Of a DNA stretch of 5,272 nt, positions 1-5,272 are shown piece by piece (position 1 is the stretch's first letter; each line of letters begins with the position of its first letter). This DNA comes from Candidatus Bathyarchaeota archaeon (GTDB lineage: Archaea; Thermoproteota; Bathyarchaeia; TCS64), in assembly GCA_026014515.1 (NCBI GenBank), contig JAOZIG010000383.1, positions 1-5,272 on the forward strand, read 5' to 3'. The translations under genes and the position numbers were made by a program. The notes below the pieces were generated by a model. It ran no database searches, had not been told where the DNA came from, and worked only from the letters and a program-made list of their open reading frames with translations.

Positions 1-447
1 TCCCCAGCCACCGCCTCCAAGGGTGTCTAGGAATCCTGCTGTGAATCCCAGCAATATTGCTTTGTTGTCGCTGAGGTTTCCATTGATCTCGTATTTGAAC
101 GCGTGACGGTAGAATACGATGAATCCCATTAGGATGAGTATTAATCGAACTACTGGTTTCGCTACAGACAGTGACAACCAACTAAGTATCGATGCACCAA
201 TTACAGCAGATATTACACCAGGAATAGCCATCTTCCATACGAGTTTCCAGTCCACGTTTCCAAGTCTATGATGAACTATTGCGGATAGTATGTCTACTAC
301 GGCTTCAGCTGTGTGTACTGACGCGCTTGCTACTGCGGGCGTTATTCCAAATGTAACGAGTATAGTTGTGCTTGTTACCCCGAATCCCATTCCGAGTGCG
401 CTGTCTACAAAGCCACATACTAGTCCGATGAGTAAGTACGTTAACAT
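1..447 (-). CDS. TauE/SafE-family sulfite/sulfonate-type membrane exporter, N-terminal part (runs off left edge)
   Basis: This is the first 149 codons of a gene that continues beyond base 1. The start is the ATG at 447-445, with a GGAGG 9 nt upstream (457-461). The product is very hydrophobic. It opens with a membrane segment (LLIGLVCGFVDSALGMGFG, residues 5-23), followed by VTSTTILVTFGITPAVASA, a helix around residues 74-93 and another around 99-113. The segment ILLGFTAGFLDTLGGGGWG (131-149) repeats the N-terminal pattern (G-x3-G-F-x-D-x3-G-x-G). Such an internal duplication, with a GGGWG motif opening the second half, is the hallmark of the TauE/SafE (DUF81) family. Members are usually about 250 residues, so a little over half is present. 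They export sulfite, sulfoacetate or other small sulfur-containing or organic anions across the cytoplasmic membrane; the substrate cannot be read from sequence. It is divergent from the Hdr operon and has its own promoter with two candidate operators. The family call is firm and the substrate unknown. Confidence 0.88.
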   Translation of the reverse strand, partial: MLTYLLIGLVCGFVDSALGMGFGVTSTTILVTFGITPAVASASVHTAEAVVDILSAIVHHRLGNVDWKLVWKMAIPGVISAVIGASILSWLSLSVAKPVVRLILILMGFIVFYRHAFKYEINGNLSDNKAILLGFTAGFLDTLGGGGWG

Positions 448-456
448 CAAGTGTTC

Positions 457-461
457 CCTCC
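457..461 (-). promoter_or_regulatory. Ribosome binding site of the TauE/SafE gene
   Basis: GGAGG on the minus strand, 9 nt before the ATG at 447, matches the anti-Shine-Dalgarno core well. It fixes the start of the exporter gene. It contrasts with the opposite gene hdrC, which has no such site. Confidence 0.7.
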
Positions 462-500
462 GTGTTTGGTGGGTCTCCTTTCTCCAAATACCAACATAGT

Positions 501-517
501 ACCAATACAATATTGGT
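501..517. promoter_or_regulatory. Candidate operator 1: perfect inverted repeat ACCAATA-CAA-TATTGGT
   Basis: Two perfect 7-bp arms (501-507 and 511-517) are separated by 3 bp, giving a dyad centred on 509. It lies between the TATA-like box of the exporter (521-530) and its expected transcription start near 499-500, so a bound dimeric regulator would block transcription start. The same half-site forms a second dyad at 533-551. A further ACCAA half-site begins at 490, 11 bp before the one at 501. The regulator is not identified in this window. A transcript hairpin is possible but the short arms and AT-richness argue for a protein-binding site. Confidence 0.6.
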
Positions 518-520
518 GTT

Positions 521-530
521 GAATATAAGG
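521..530 (-). promoter_or_regulatory. TATA-like box of the TauE/SafE gene
   Basis: Read on the minus strand this is CCTTATATTC, a plausible archaeal TATA element. Transcription would start about 25 nt downstream, near 499-500, leaving a leader of about 50 nt that contains the GGAGG ribosome site. Candidate operators flank it on both sides. The assignment rests on sequence resemblance and spacing only. Confidence 0.5.
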
Positions 531-532
531 AT

Positions 533-551
533 TATTGGTGGTCGACCAATA
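533..551. promoter_or_regulatory. Candidate operator 2: inverted repeat TATTGGT-GGTCG-ACCAATA
   Basis: It uses the same 7-bp half-sites as operator 1, in opposite order, with a 5-bp spacer and a dyad centre at 542. An internal 8-bp palindrome, GGTCGACC (540-547), overlaps it. The centre lies 33 bp from that of operator 1, about three helical turns, so both would face the same side of the DNA. The site sits just upstream of the exporter's TATA-like box, where the BRE and TFB would lie. Confidence 0.55.
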
Positions 552-592
552 CACACAGCGTGTTGAGTCCACTGACGAATAGTAAAAAACAG

Positions 593-604
593 GATTATAA
601 AATT
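593..604 (+). promoter_or_regulatory. Possible distal TATA-like element for the Hdr operon
   Basis: The sequence around ATTATAAAATT resembles an archaeal TATA box. If used, it would start transcription near 622-626 and give a leader of about 60 nt. It competes with the proximal element at 652-666, which better explains the missing ribosome site before hdrC. It may be chance in AT-rich DNA. Confidence 0.25.
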
Positions 605-651
605 ACTAAATAGAGTAACAGATGGACTGAGAACTTGCAATTTTACTCGCA

Positions 652-666
652 AATATTATTATATAC
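652..666 (+). promoter_or_regulatory. Proximal TATA-like element of the Hdr operon; leaderless transcript likely
   Basis: The AT-rich run AATATTATTATATAC lies 19-33 nt before the hdrC ATG at 685. Archaeal transcription starts about 25-27 nt downstream of the TATA centre, which puts the start at or within a few bases of the ATG. The 15 bases before the ATG contain no GGAGG or GGTG. A leaderless mRNA fits both facts. Confidence 0.5.
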
Positions 667-684
667 AATGCAAACCGTATAGAG

Positions 685-1104
685 ATGTCTTCATTCGGGT
701 CAAAACAAATTCTACGCTTCAAACCCGGCGAGAACACTTTCAAAGATCGGGTAAATGAACTCAGCGGAGAAAACGTAGACCTCTGCTTCCAATGTGGAGC
801 ATGCAGCAGCGGCTGCCCAATGACACAAGAAATGGATTATCTACCTTCAAAAATTATACATATGGTCCAACTTGGAATGGAGGAAGCCCTCGAATCCAAG
901 ACCATATGGACATGCATGACCTGCTTTAACTGCGAGGTCAGGTGCCCAAGAGGAATAGATATAGCAAATGTCATGGAGGCGCTCAGACAACTCGTACTAA
1001 GGAAAAAACACAACGAGGTTAGTCTAGACGACCTATCCCCAGAGGAACTCAGGGAACTACCCCAGATAGCAATAATCAGCAACCAGAGGAAGCTAACAGC
1101 ATGA
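685..1104 (+). CDS. hdrC: Heterodisulfide reductase subunit C (HdrC-like), 2x[4Fe-4S]
   Basis: This 139-residue soluble protein carries two ferredoxin-type [4Fe-4S] motifs: C34-x2-C37-x2-C40-x3-C44-P and C77-x2-C80-x2-C83-x3-C87-P. Between them is the helical linker typical of HdrC. In HdrABC enzymes HdrC is the wire that passes electrons between the HdrA flavin and the catalytic HdrB. The gene directly precedes and overlaps hdrB, as in the hdrCB pair of methanogens. At 139 residues it is shorter than methanogen HdrC (roughly 180-190); the loss is after the second cluster, where only about 50 residues remain. The ATG at 685 has no Shine-Dalgarno and lies at leaderless distance from a TATA-like element. 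Other electron-transfer proteins share the two motifs, but the neighbouring HdrB makes HdrC the best call. Confidence 0.9.
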   Translation: MSSFGSKQILRFKPGENTFKDRVNELSGENVDLCFQCGACSSGCPMTQEMDYLPSKIIHMVQLGMEEALESKTIWTCMTCFNCEVRCPRGIDIANVMEALRQLVLRKKHNEVSLDDLSPEELRELPQIAIISNQRKLTA

Positions 1105-2003
1105 CAAGATACACATACTACCCTGGATGCACATTAAAAACCACGGCAAAAAACTTTGAAGATTCAACATTAGCCTCATCCGAGGTTCTCGGAATCGATC
1201 TTGTTGAGCCTGAAAGGTGGAACTGCTGTGGCACTGTGCACGCACTGGCAACAGATGACGTTATGCACCACCTCGCACCCATCCGGAACATGATACGGGT
1301 TGAGGAATTGAAAGCAGCGGATAAGGTGGATAACAAGAAGATGGTAACCCTCTGCGCCATGTGCTATAACACACTCAAACGAGCAAACAATGTCTTCAAC
1401 TCTGACAGCGACAAGAAAAAGAAAATACATGATATCATGTACAGAGAGGAACTCAAATACAGTGGCGGAGTAGAGATCGTCCACCTACTTGAGATTCTAA
1501 GAGAAGAAGGCTGGGACAAGGTAAAAGCAGCAGTAAAGAAACCCCTCAAAGGACTCAAAATAGCACCCTACTATGGATGCCTACTACTGAGACCAAGGGG
1601 AATCGGCATAGATGACACCGATAACCCAAGAATCCTAGAGGACCTCATTGAGGCTCTGGGTGGAGAAGTAGTGGACTTTAGTCATAAACAGAAATGTTGC
1701 GGAAGTTACCACACTGTCCAGATGAAGGAAGCAGTGGCAGACCTAAGCCACAATATACTCAAACAGGCAGAGGACGCAGGAGCTAACATTCTTGTTACTG
1801 CTTGCCCCCTCTGCGAGTATAATCTGGGTCCAAGACAATCCCAGATTAAGAAACAGTACCCAAGTTTTGATTCAATACCAGTCGTCTACTTTACACAGCT
1901 AATGGCGTTAGCCTTTGGACTCGGTGAAGAGGCAACTGCATTCGAGGCTAACAAGCCTGACCCAATGCCCCTCCTAACAGAAGTGGGGTTGATGGAGAAA
2001 TAG
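1101..2003 (+). CDS. hdrB: Heterodisulfide reductase subunit B (HdrB-like), two complete CCG domains
   Basis: This 300-residue protein has two cysteine-rich CCG domains. The first has C10 (in YYPGC), C42-C43-G and C85-x2-C88; the second has C160 (in YYGC), C199-C200-G and C235-x2-C238. In methanogen HdrB these ten cysteines hold two noncubane [4Fe-4S] clusters that cleave the CoM-S-S-CoB disulfide one electron at a time. All ten are present with matching spacing and the length is normal, so the protein should be catalytically competent. Its start overlaps the hdrC stop as ATGA, with AGAGGA at 1085-1090 as the ribosome site. The next gene follows after 2 nt. The true substrate may be CoM/CoB heterodisulfide or another disulfide; the sequence cannot tell. 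Glycolate-oxidase-type and TfrB-type CCG proteins are related, but the stand-alone two-domain form beside HdrC favours HdrB. Confidence 0.95.
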   Translation: MTRYTYYPGCTLKTTAKNFEDSTLASSEVLGIDLVEPERWNCCGTVHALATDDVMHHLAPIRNMIRVEELKAADKVDNKKMVTLCAMCYNTLKRANNVFNSDSDKKKKIHDIMYREELKYSGGVEIVHLLEILREEGWDKVKAAVKKPLKGLKIAPYYGCLLLRPRGIGIDDTDNPRILEDLIEALGGEVVDFSHKQKCCGSYHTVQMKEAVADLSHNILKQAEDAGANILVTACPLCEYNLGPRQSQIKKQYPSFDSIPVVYFTQLMALAFGLGEEATAFEANKPDPMPLLTEVGLMEK

Positions 2004-2005
2004 AT

Positions 2006-2695
2006 ATGGAAGCAACAAATGAGATGGTCACCATCTACGTGATGGGAAAGAAATACGAGGTACCAGGCGACCTGACCATAATGAAGGCCATGGAGTACGC
2101 CGGGCACCAGTTCCGAAGAGGAGCAGGATGCAGGGGTGGTTACTGTGGAGCCTGTGCAACACTCTATAGAACTAAAGGTAGTTACAAGCTGGAGGGCGCG
2201 TTAGCGTGTCAGAAGATCGTTGAGGATGGTATGTATATTGCCCAGATTCCCTTCAACCCAGCGGAAAAGAAAACCTATGATATAAATGAGGTAAAGCCAA
2301 ACGCAAACACCATTCTGGAATATTATCCAGAGGTAAGCAGATGTCTCGCATGCAATACATGCACAAAGGCTTGTCCACAAGACCTCATGGTAATGGATTA
2401 TGTTCAGGCAGCACTCAGAGGAGATATTCCTAAAACCGCTGAGCTAAGCTTTGACTGCATCAGCTGTGGTCTGTGTGCAGTAAGATGCCCAGCAGAGATA
2501 GTGCCTTATAACGTTGGACAGTTGGCTCGTAGGCTCTATGCAAAGTACATTGATGGCCCAAGCCAGCATGTCCTTGACAGAGTCAAAGAAGTCGAGGAAG
2601 GAGTTTACGACAAAGATATTGATGATTTGATGAAGGCAAGCAAGGATGAACTTGCCAAGAGATACAACAGCAGGGAGATTGATATCAGTGAGTGA
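2006..2695 (+). CDS. SdhB/FrdB-like iron-sulfur subunit with [2Fe-2S] and two [4Fe-4S] motifs
   Basis: This 229-residue protein begins with a plant-type ferredoxin domain (residues 8-82) whose ligands are C42-x4-C47-x2-C50 and C68. A two-cluster ferredoxin domain follows: C113-x2-C116-x2-C119-x3-C123-P and C151-x2-C154-x2-C157-x3-C161-P. A charged helical tail (about 185-229) ends it. The order matches SdhB/FrdB, but the last motif is a full [4Fe-4S] type rather than the [3Fe-4S] site that contacts quinone in membrane Sdh. It also corresponds to the N-terminal half of methanogen TfrB; the CCG half is supplied here by the upstream hdrB. The role is to carry electrons between the flavoprotein encoded next and HdrB/HdrC. 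The ATG has GGAG 8 nt upstream (1994-1997). The stop overlaps the flavoprotein start by 8 nt. No anchor segment is seen, so it is cytoplasmic. Family is firm, partner assignment inferred. Confidence 0.88.
   Translation: MEATNEMVTIYVMGKKYEVPGDLTIMKAMEYAGHQFRRGAGCRGGYCGACATLYRTKGSYKLEGALACQKIVEDGMYIAQIPFNPAEKKTYDINEVKPNANTILEYYPEVSRCLACNTCTKACPQDLMVMDYVQAALRGDIPKTAELSFDCISCGLCAVRCPAEIVPYNVGQLARRLYAKYIDGPSQHVLDRVKEVEEGVYDKDIDDLMKASKDELAKRYNSREIDISE
2673..2677 (+). promoter_or_regulatory. Ribosome binding site selecting the GTG start of the flavoprotein
   Basis: GGGAG lies 10 nt before the GTG at 2688, inside the end of the previous gene. An in-frame ATG at 2646 would add 14 residues and overlap that gene by 50 nt, with only a weak AAGG-like site before it. 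Spacing and the modest 8-nt overlap favour GTG 2688. Confidence 0.55.
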
Positions 2696-4340
2696 TTACG
2701 AAAGCGGCTACCCAGAATACATGAAGGAAAGCCTAGAAAAAGTAGCAGCTACACGAGCAGGCAGAGTAGGCAAACGATTCACACCAATGACAGCCGAAGA
2801 ACGCCAGAAGGTTCTTGAAGATTATCACCCCGACTGGAAGATGGACCAGAAACGTGAACTCAAGGTAGGTCACAACAAGGGTCAGCTGATGCCCCACGAG
2901 ATGGTGGACCAGCTTGAAGCCCACAGCATCGTTGATACATCAAAGATCAACTTGGACAAGATCGATTACGATGTAGATATTATGATAATCGGAGCTGGAG
3001 GTGCAGGACTAAGCGCGGCTATACTTGCACATGATAATGGAGTAGACCCAGACAGGATTCTGATAGTCCAGAAGCTACGTCTCGGGGATGCAAACAGCAA
3101 GATGAGCCAAGGAGGCATACAAGCAGCAGATCACCCCAAAGATAACCCCACACTGCACTACCTGGACATCATAGGCGGTGGACACTATTTCAACGACCCA
3201 GAACTGGTCGAGGCTATGGTCAAGGATGGTCCAGATGTAATCAAATGGCATGAAGAACTAGGTGTACTCTATGACAAGATGCCCGATGGTACAATGCAGC
3301 TAGCAGCCGGTGGAGGCACCAGTAGACGTAGGATGCACAGCTGTAAGGACTATACGGGAATGGAGATCACCAGAGTCTTAATGGACGAAGTAATCAACCG
3401 TCAGATAGGCTACGTCGAGTTCACTGCAGCAGTCGAGTTCCTCAAGGACGATGAAGGAAAAGTCGGAGGAGCACTTCTATTCGACCTAGACAGCGACGAG
3501 TACAAGATAGCACGAGCAAAAGCAACCATTCTAGCAACAGGAGGATTCGGTAGGCTCCACATTCAAGGCTATGAGACCACTAACCACTACGGAGCAACAG
3601 GAGACGGCTTGGTCATGGCCTACAGAGCAGGAGCAGAGCTAATACACCTAGACAGCACACAGTTCCACCCAACAGGTTCAGCTTACCCAGAGCAGATTGT
3701 AGGACAGCTATGTACCGAGAAGCTCAGAGGAAGAGGGGCTCAGCCAGTCAATGTTGATGGGGAGCTATTCGTTTATCCACTGGAGACCAGAGACGTTGAG
3801 GCATCTGCGCTTATCAGGGAATGCTATGGTAAAGACAAGGGAATCAAGACGCCTTCAGGAATGTTAGGAGTCTGGCTAGACACACCCCTTATCGATGTAA
3901 TCAATGGTGAGGGAACCATAGAACGCGAGTTCGCAGCCATGATGAGAAACTACCACAAGTTTGGCATCGACATCCGTAAGGAACCAATGCTCGTCTTCCC
4001 AACACTCCACTATCAGAACGGTGGTGTACACATCAACGTGAAATGCGAGACAGGCGTACCCGGACTCTATGCAGCAGGGGAGGTCTGTGGAGGTGTCCAT
4101 GGAAAGAACAGACTAATGGGCAACAGCCAACTAGACCTCTATGTTTTCGGTAGAAGAGCCGGAATAGCAGCAGCAGAATACGTAAAGACTGCGAAGGTTG
4201 GTAAACTCAACCTAGACCACGTTGATGAATACGAGAAACTGTTGGAAAAGTCAGGAATCAAAACCGAGCGCAAGAGCCCCATGGTACTACCAGAGTACAG
4301 GGGCAAGAAAACCATCGAACACCACCTAAAACTACTGTAG
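2688..4340 (+). CDS. Fumarate reductase/succinate dehydrogenase-type flavoprotein (SdhA/FrdA/TfrA family)
   Basis: This 550-residue FAD protein (GTG start) would interconvert fumarate and succinate or a related dicarboxylate pair. The Rossmann motif G102-x-G104-x2-G107 is in MIIGAGGAG, and the QGGI motif is at 141-144. Family active-site residues are all seen: H327 in QFHPTG, E344 and R347 in TEKLRG, R368 in TRDVEAS, H441 in LHYQNGG and R475 in KNRLMGN. The FAD-capping GLYAAGEVCGGVHG motif precedes R475. The histidine that binds FAD covalently in SdhA/FrdA is replaced by N136, so FAD should be noncovalent, as reported for methanogen TfrA. About 95 residues precede the Rossmann fold, far more than in SdhA; this extension is hydrophilic, with the phrase EDYHPDWKMD near residues 45-54. 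The gene lies between its iron-sulfur partner and hdrA, and no SdhC/D anchor is present. Alternative start: ATG 2646 (564 residues). L-aspartate oxidase is a relative, but the context argues against it. Confidence 0.87.
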   Translation: MSDYESGYPEYMKESLEKVAATRAGRVGKRFTPMTAEERQKVLEDYHPDWKMDQKRELKVGHNKGQLMPHEMVDQLEAHSIVDTSKINLDKIDYDVDIMIIGAGGAGLSAAILAHDNGVDPDRILIVQKLRLGDANSKMSQGGIQAADHPKDNPTLHYLDIIGGGHYFNDPELVEAMVKDGPDVIKWHEELGVLYDKMPDGTMQLAAGGGTSRRRMHSCKDYTGMEITRVLMDEVINRQIGYVEFTAAVEFLKDDEGKVGGALLFDLDSDEYKIARAKATILATGGFGRLHIQGYETTNHYGATGDGLVMAYRAGAELIHLDSTQFHPTGSAYPEQIVGQLCTEKLRGRGAQPVNVDGELFVYPLETRDVEASALIRECYGKDKGIKTPSGMLGVWLDTPLIDVINGEGTIEREFAAMMRNYHKFGIDIRKEPMLVFPTLHYQNGGVHINVKCETGVPGLYAAGEVCGGVHGKNRLMGNSQLDLYVFGRRAGIAAAEYVKTAKVGKLNLDHVDEYEKLLEKSGIKTERKSPMVLPEYRGKKTIEHHLKLL

Positions 4341-4349
4341 GAAACCACC

Positions 4350-5272
4350 ATGTCAAAACCAAAAATAGGCGTATGGGTCTGCGAATGCGGCGGGAACATA
4401 GGAGACGTAGTCGATACAGAGAAAGTTATTGAGTCTCTGGGCGACGATGTAGACGTCAAGACTATTGAACGCTATCTTTGCAGTAAACCCAGCGTCGACA
4501 ACATAAGGAAAAAGGTCAAGGAAGAAGGTCTTGACCGCGTGGTGCTTGCATGCTGTACACCCAAGATGCACCATACCACATTCCTCAGCAACCTTGAGGA
4601 AGAAGGACTCAACCAAGGGTTCCTTGAGATGGTAAACATCAGGGAGCAATGCAGCTGGGTACACAAGAACGACCATGAAGGAGCTACAGAGAAGGCAACC
4701 GATCTTGTTAAAGGTGCGGTTGAACGCGCCAAGGAATCCACTGAACTTGAGTCCAAGAAGATGGAAGTTGTTCGTGAAGCGCTAGTCATCGGTGGCGGAG
4801 TAGCAGGTATCACTACGAGTCTCAGGCTTAACGAGTTTGGAATGAAGGTCCACCTTATTGAAAAGGAGGCAAGTATCGGCGGTCACATGATCCAGTACCC
4901 CAAGGTATTCCCAACACTGGACTGCAGCCAATGTATCCTAACACCAAAAATGGCGCAAATCAGTCAAGGCAAAAACATCAACCTAATGACCTACAGCGAG
5001 GTCAAAGAGATCACCGGCGTCCCCGGAGACTTTGATGTCAAGATATGGGTAAAACCGCGTGGCGTTGACCCAGATGTATGTATTGGCTGTGGTGCATGTA
5101 GTCAAGTATGCCCAGGAAAAGCCCCTGATGAATACAACGAAGGACTACAAGAGAGAAAAGCCATCTATCGCCCATTCCCACAAGCAGTACCAAGCATATA
5201 CACCATCGATTATGATGCCTGTCTGAAATGTGGAGCATGTGAAAGAGCTTGTCCAGCCAATGCCATTGATAT
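4350..5272 (+). CDS. hdrA: Heterodisulfide reductase subunit A (HdrA), N-terminal 307 residues (runs off right edge)
   Basis: HdrA is the FAD subunit that in methanogens bifurcates electrons between ferredoxin and the heterodisulfide. The first 307 codons are present, about half of the usual 650 or so. The N-terminal domain has CECGGNIGDVVD (11-22), YLCS (42-45), VVLACCTPKMHH (64-75) and NIREQCSWVH (96-105), all HdrA signatures. The thioredoxin-reductase-like FAD domain opens with G148-G-G-V-A-G153 and IEKEASIGGHM (170-180). It contains the family's LDCSQCILTPKM cluster loop (C192, C195). The inserted ferredoxin domain has C244-x2-C247-x2-C250-x3-C254-P and C291-x2-C294-x2-C297-x3-C301-P. The ATG follows the flavoprotein stop by 9 nt, with AGGA at 4339-4342. 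The flavin-site residues that decide bifurcation lie beyond the window. In the N-terminal motif, HH replaces the HE that I recall as more usual; its meaning is unknown. Confidence 0.95.
   Translation, partial: MSKPKIGVWVCECGGNIGDVVDTEKVIESLGDDVDVKTIERYLCSKPSVDNIRKKVKEEGLDRVVLACCTPKMHHTTFLSNLEEEGLNQGFLEMVNIREQCSWVHKNDHEGATEKATDLVKGAVERAKESTELESKKMEVVREALVIGGGVAGITTSLRLNEFGMKVHLIEKEASIGGHMIQYPKVFPTLDCSQCILTPKMAQISQGKNINLMTYSEVKEITGVPGDFDVKIWVKPRGVDPDVCIGCGACSQVCPGKAPDEYNEGLQERKAIYRPFPQAVPSIYTIDYDACLKCGACERACPANAID

Noticed and set aside
290..499. Plus-strand open frame of 69 codons
   Set aside because: It is antisense to the exporter N-terminus. Its low-complexity Ser/Thr/Pro/Val composition is what the reverse of a membrane-protein gene yields, and it has no ribosome site.
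553..563. Small hairpin ACAC-AGC-GTGT
   Set aside because: The 4-bp arms are expected by chance in a 237-bp gap and there is no supporting U-tract or phasing with other sites.
566..628. AGTCCA (566-571) and TGGACT (623-628) inverted pair, and TTGC/GCAA at 635-652
   Set aside because: Arms of 4-6 bp with long spacers carry little weight, and they do not line up with the operator half-sites.
305..652. Minus-strand open frame of 115 codons spanning the exporter start and the intergenic gap
   Set aside because: It overlaps the well-supported TauE/SafE frame on the same strand in another register. Its translation has no family signature, and it crosses the promoter and operator region.
2646..2687. 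Extended N-terminus of the flavoprotein from ATG 2646
   Set aside because: It needs a 50-nt overlap with the previous gene and has a poor ribosome site. GTG 2688 has GGGAG at 10 nt. It is kept only as an alternative start.
4353..4813. Two minus-strand open frames of 107-113 codons opposite the start of hdrA
   Set aside because: Both are antisense shadows of a clearly conserved HdrA coding region. The translations show no recognisable domain.
1..5272. CRISPR arrays, tRNA/rRNA genes, insertion sequences or tandem repeats
   Set aside because: Nothing of the kind is visible. The window is almost fully coding apart from 448-684, and the short gaps between operon genes are too small to hold other elements.

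Overview
This window is most likely archaeal. Arginine is coded mainly by AGA/AGG and ATA isoleucine is common. TATA-like boxes sit at promoter distance in the only intergenic gap, and the first gene of the main operon has no Shine-Dalgarno and looks leaderless. The gene families, heterodisulfide reductase (Hdr) with a fumarate-reductase-type flavoprotein, also fit. An anaerobic archaeon is the safe inference. I cannot name the lineage: an Asgard, Bathyarchaeia, Thermoplasmata or Archaeoglobi relative would all be compatible, and GC looks moderate.

Layout. Bases 1-447 (minus strand) hold the N-terminal part of a TauE/SafE-type membrane exporter that runs off the left edge. Bases 448-684 are a divergent intergenic region. 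It has a TATA-like box for the exporter between two inverted repeats built from the same 7-bp half-site, and AT-rich promoter elements for the operon on the other side. From 685 to the right edge there is one tight plus-strand operon with five genes: hdrC (685-1104), hdrB (1101-2003), a three-cluster iron-sulfur protein with [2Fe-2S] and 2x[4Fe-4S] motifs (2006-2695), an SdhA/FrdA/TfrA-family flavoprotein (2688-4340, GTG start) and hdrA (4350 to beyond 5272, truncated by the window). Junctions are a 4-nt ATGA overlap, a 2-nt gap, an 8-nt overlap and a 9-nt gap, so translational coupling and one complex are likely.

How the genes fit together. HdrB has all ten cysteines of its two CCG domains, the site where methanogens reduce CoM-S-S-CoB. 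HdrC would wire HdrB to HdrA, whose FAD is the electron-bifurcating centre in the methanogen enzyme. The flavoprotein keeps the fumarate/succinate active-site residues but lacks the histidine that binds FAD covalently. Its partner has ferredoxin clusters and there is no membrane-anchor subunit, so it should be soluble. The parts equal those of methanogen thiol:fumarate reductase (TfrA, and TfrB, which fuses an SdhB-like part to an HdrB-like part), but here TfrB is split and HdrC and HdrA are added. The central hypothesis is a soluble HdrABC-fumarate reductase supercomplex joining dicarboxylate redox chemistry to disulfide/thiol chemistry and possibly flavin-based bifurcation or confurcation. 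This is inferred from gene content only.
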